6,417 nt of DNA from Clostridiaceae bacterium. GTDB taxonomy: Bacteria; Bacillota; Clostridia; Oscillospirales; Acutalibacteraceae. Both the position numbers and the translations under genes were made by a program. Positions 6,298 through 6,417 of this stretch are shown one piece after another; the first letter of the stretch is position 1; the number at the start of each line of letters is the position of its first letter. The stretch covers positions 1-6,417 of the forward strand of contig CAJGBX010000078.1 in assembly GCA_904501685.1 (NCBI GenBank), written 5' to 3'. A model generated the notes under the pieces. That model was not told the DNA's origin, did not search any database, and saw nothing but the letters and a program-made list of their open reading frames with translations.

Positions 6298-6417
6298 GGG
6301 GATGTAAAGGTTTCGACAGGGATTTTGAACTTTGATAAGCATGCAGCGTTACGGGAACGCTTTGAAAACCGAATTTATAAAAATAACTGACAATAGAACA
6401 GTTGCATTTGCAGCTTA
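6298..6417 (+). ncRNA. ssrA: Transfer-messenger RNA (5' part; cut by window end)
   Basis: tmRNA enters stalled ribosomes with SmpB, accepts the nascent chain on its charged alanine, then serves as a short mRNA that adds a degradation tag. The 5' end reads GGGGATGTAAAGG followed by TTTCGACAGGG, the conserved start of one-piece bacterial tmRNA; GGGGATG should pair with the unseen 3' end to form the acceptor stem. The hairpin AGCGTT/AACGCT (6345-6361) lies in the pseudoknot 1 region. A resume context and tag frame follow at 6379-6417. About two-thirds of the molecule, including the other pseudoknots and the tRNA-like 3' half, lies beyond the window. The 5' end is placed by analogy with other tmRNAs and assumes RNase P processing. 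Confidence 0.95.
6389..6417 (+). other. tmRNA tag reading frame (resume codon GAC)
   Basis: The bases ATAACT before GAC at 6389-6391 match the context before the resume codon in Bacillus subtilis tmRNA (ATAACT then GGC), with A at -4 and T at -5. Reading from GAC gives DNRTVAFAA and then TA at the window edge, presumably the start of a stop codon. With the charged alanine the tag would be ADNRTVAFAA. The small, hydrophobic C-terminal end AFAA fits recognition by ClpXP-type proteases, which prefer tags ending in two alanines. Confidence 0.85.

Noticed and set aside
1..6417. CRISPR array, defence system, phage or toxin-antitoxin locus
   Set aside because: No regularly spaced repeats and no proteins of such families are visible; every sizeable open frame on the plus strand is explained by a housekeeping or metabolic gene.

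Overview
The window reads as ordinary chromosomal DNA from a low-to-moderate GC Gram-positive anaerobe. Class Clostridia is most likely, plausibly an Oscillospiraceae/Ruminococcaceae-type gut bacterium. The pointers are the DnaE-PfkA neighbour pair, strong SigA-type promoters with 17-bp spacers, AGGTGA-type ribosome binding sites, and a tmRNA whose 5' end and resume context look firmicute. The assignment is inference from style and gene order, not from a database match.

Layout from left to right. (1) Bases 1-2394 are the 3' two-thirds of dnaE, the replicative DNA polymerase III alpha subunit, cut by the window edge. (2) A near-consensus promoter (2430-2458) precedes pfkA (2510-3481), an ATP-type 6-phosphofructokinase, followed by a strong hairpin (3495-3528). 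(3) A second near-consensus promoter (3550-3578) drives a monocistronic gene (3610-4491) for a free-standing acyltransferase-fold protein. It resembles the E2 catalytic domain and chloramphenicol acetyltransferase, but the catalytic HxxxDG motif is altered. It ends in its own terminator (4495-4527). (4) Bases 4528-4943 hold no protein gene. They carry a complete minus-strand transcription unit: promoter 4795-4823, a possible decayed tRNA (about 4712-4780), tRNA-Arg(CCU) at 4602-4676, and a terminator at 4563-4602. A divergent plus-strand promoter for smpB lies at 4886-4914. (5) smpB (4944-5405), an alpha/beta hydrolase gene (5418-6257) and the 5' part of ssrA/tmRNA (from about 6298 to the window end) follow on the plus strand.

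The right half is therefore a ribosome-rescue locus. SmpB and tmRNA work together in trans-translation, and a cytoplasmic esterase-like gene sits between them, 12 nt after smpB. The tmRNA tag can be read almost to its stop codon and gives an encoded sequence of DNRTVAFAA after the charged alanine.

I see no mobile element, CRISPR array, phage gene, toxin-antitoxin or defence locus, and nothing that amounts to a new multi-gene system. The points most worth a second look are the acyltransferase homologue lacking its catalytic residues, the hydrolase inside the smpB-ssrA pair, the unclear transcription source of ssrA, and the tRNA-like remnant.
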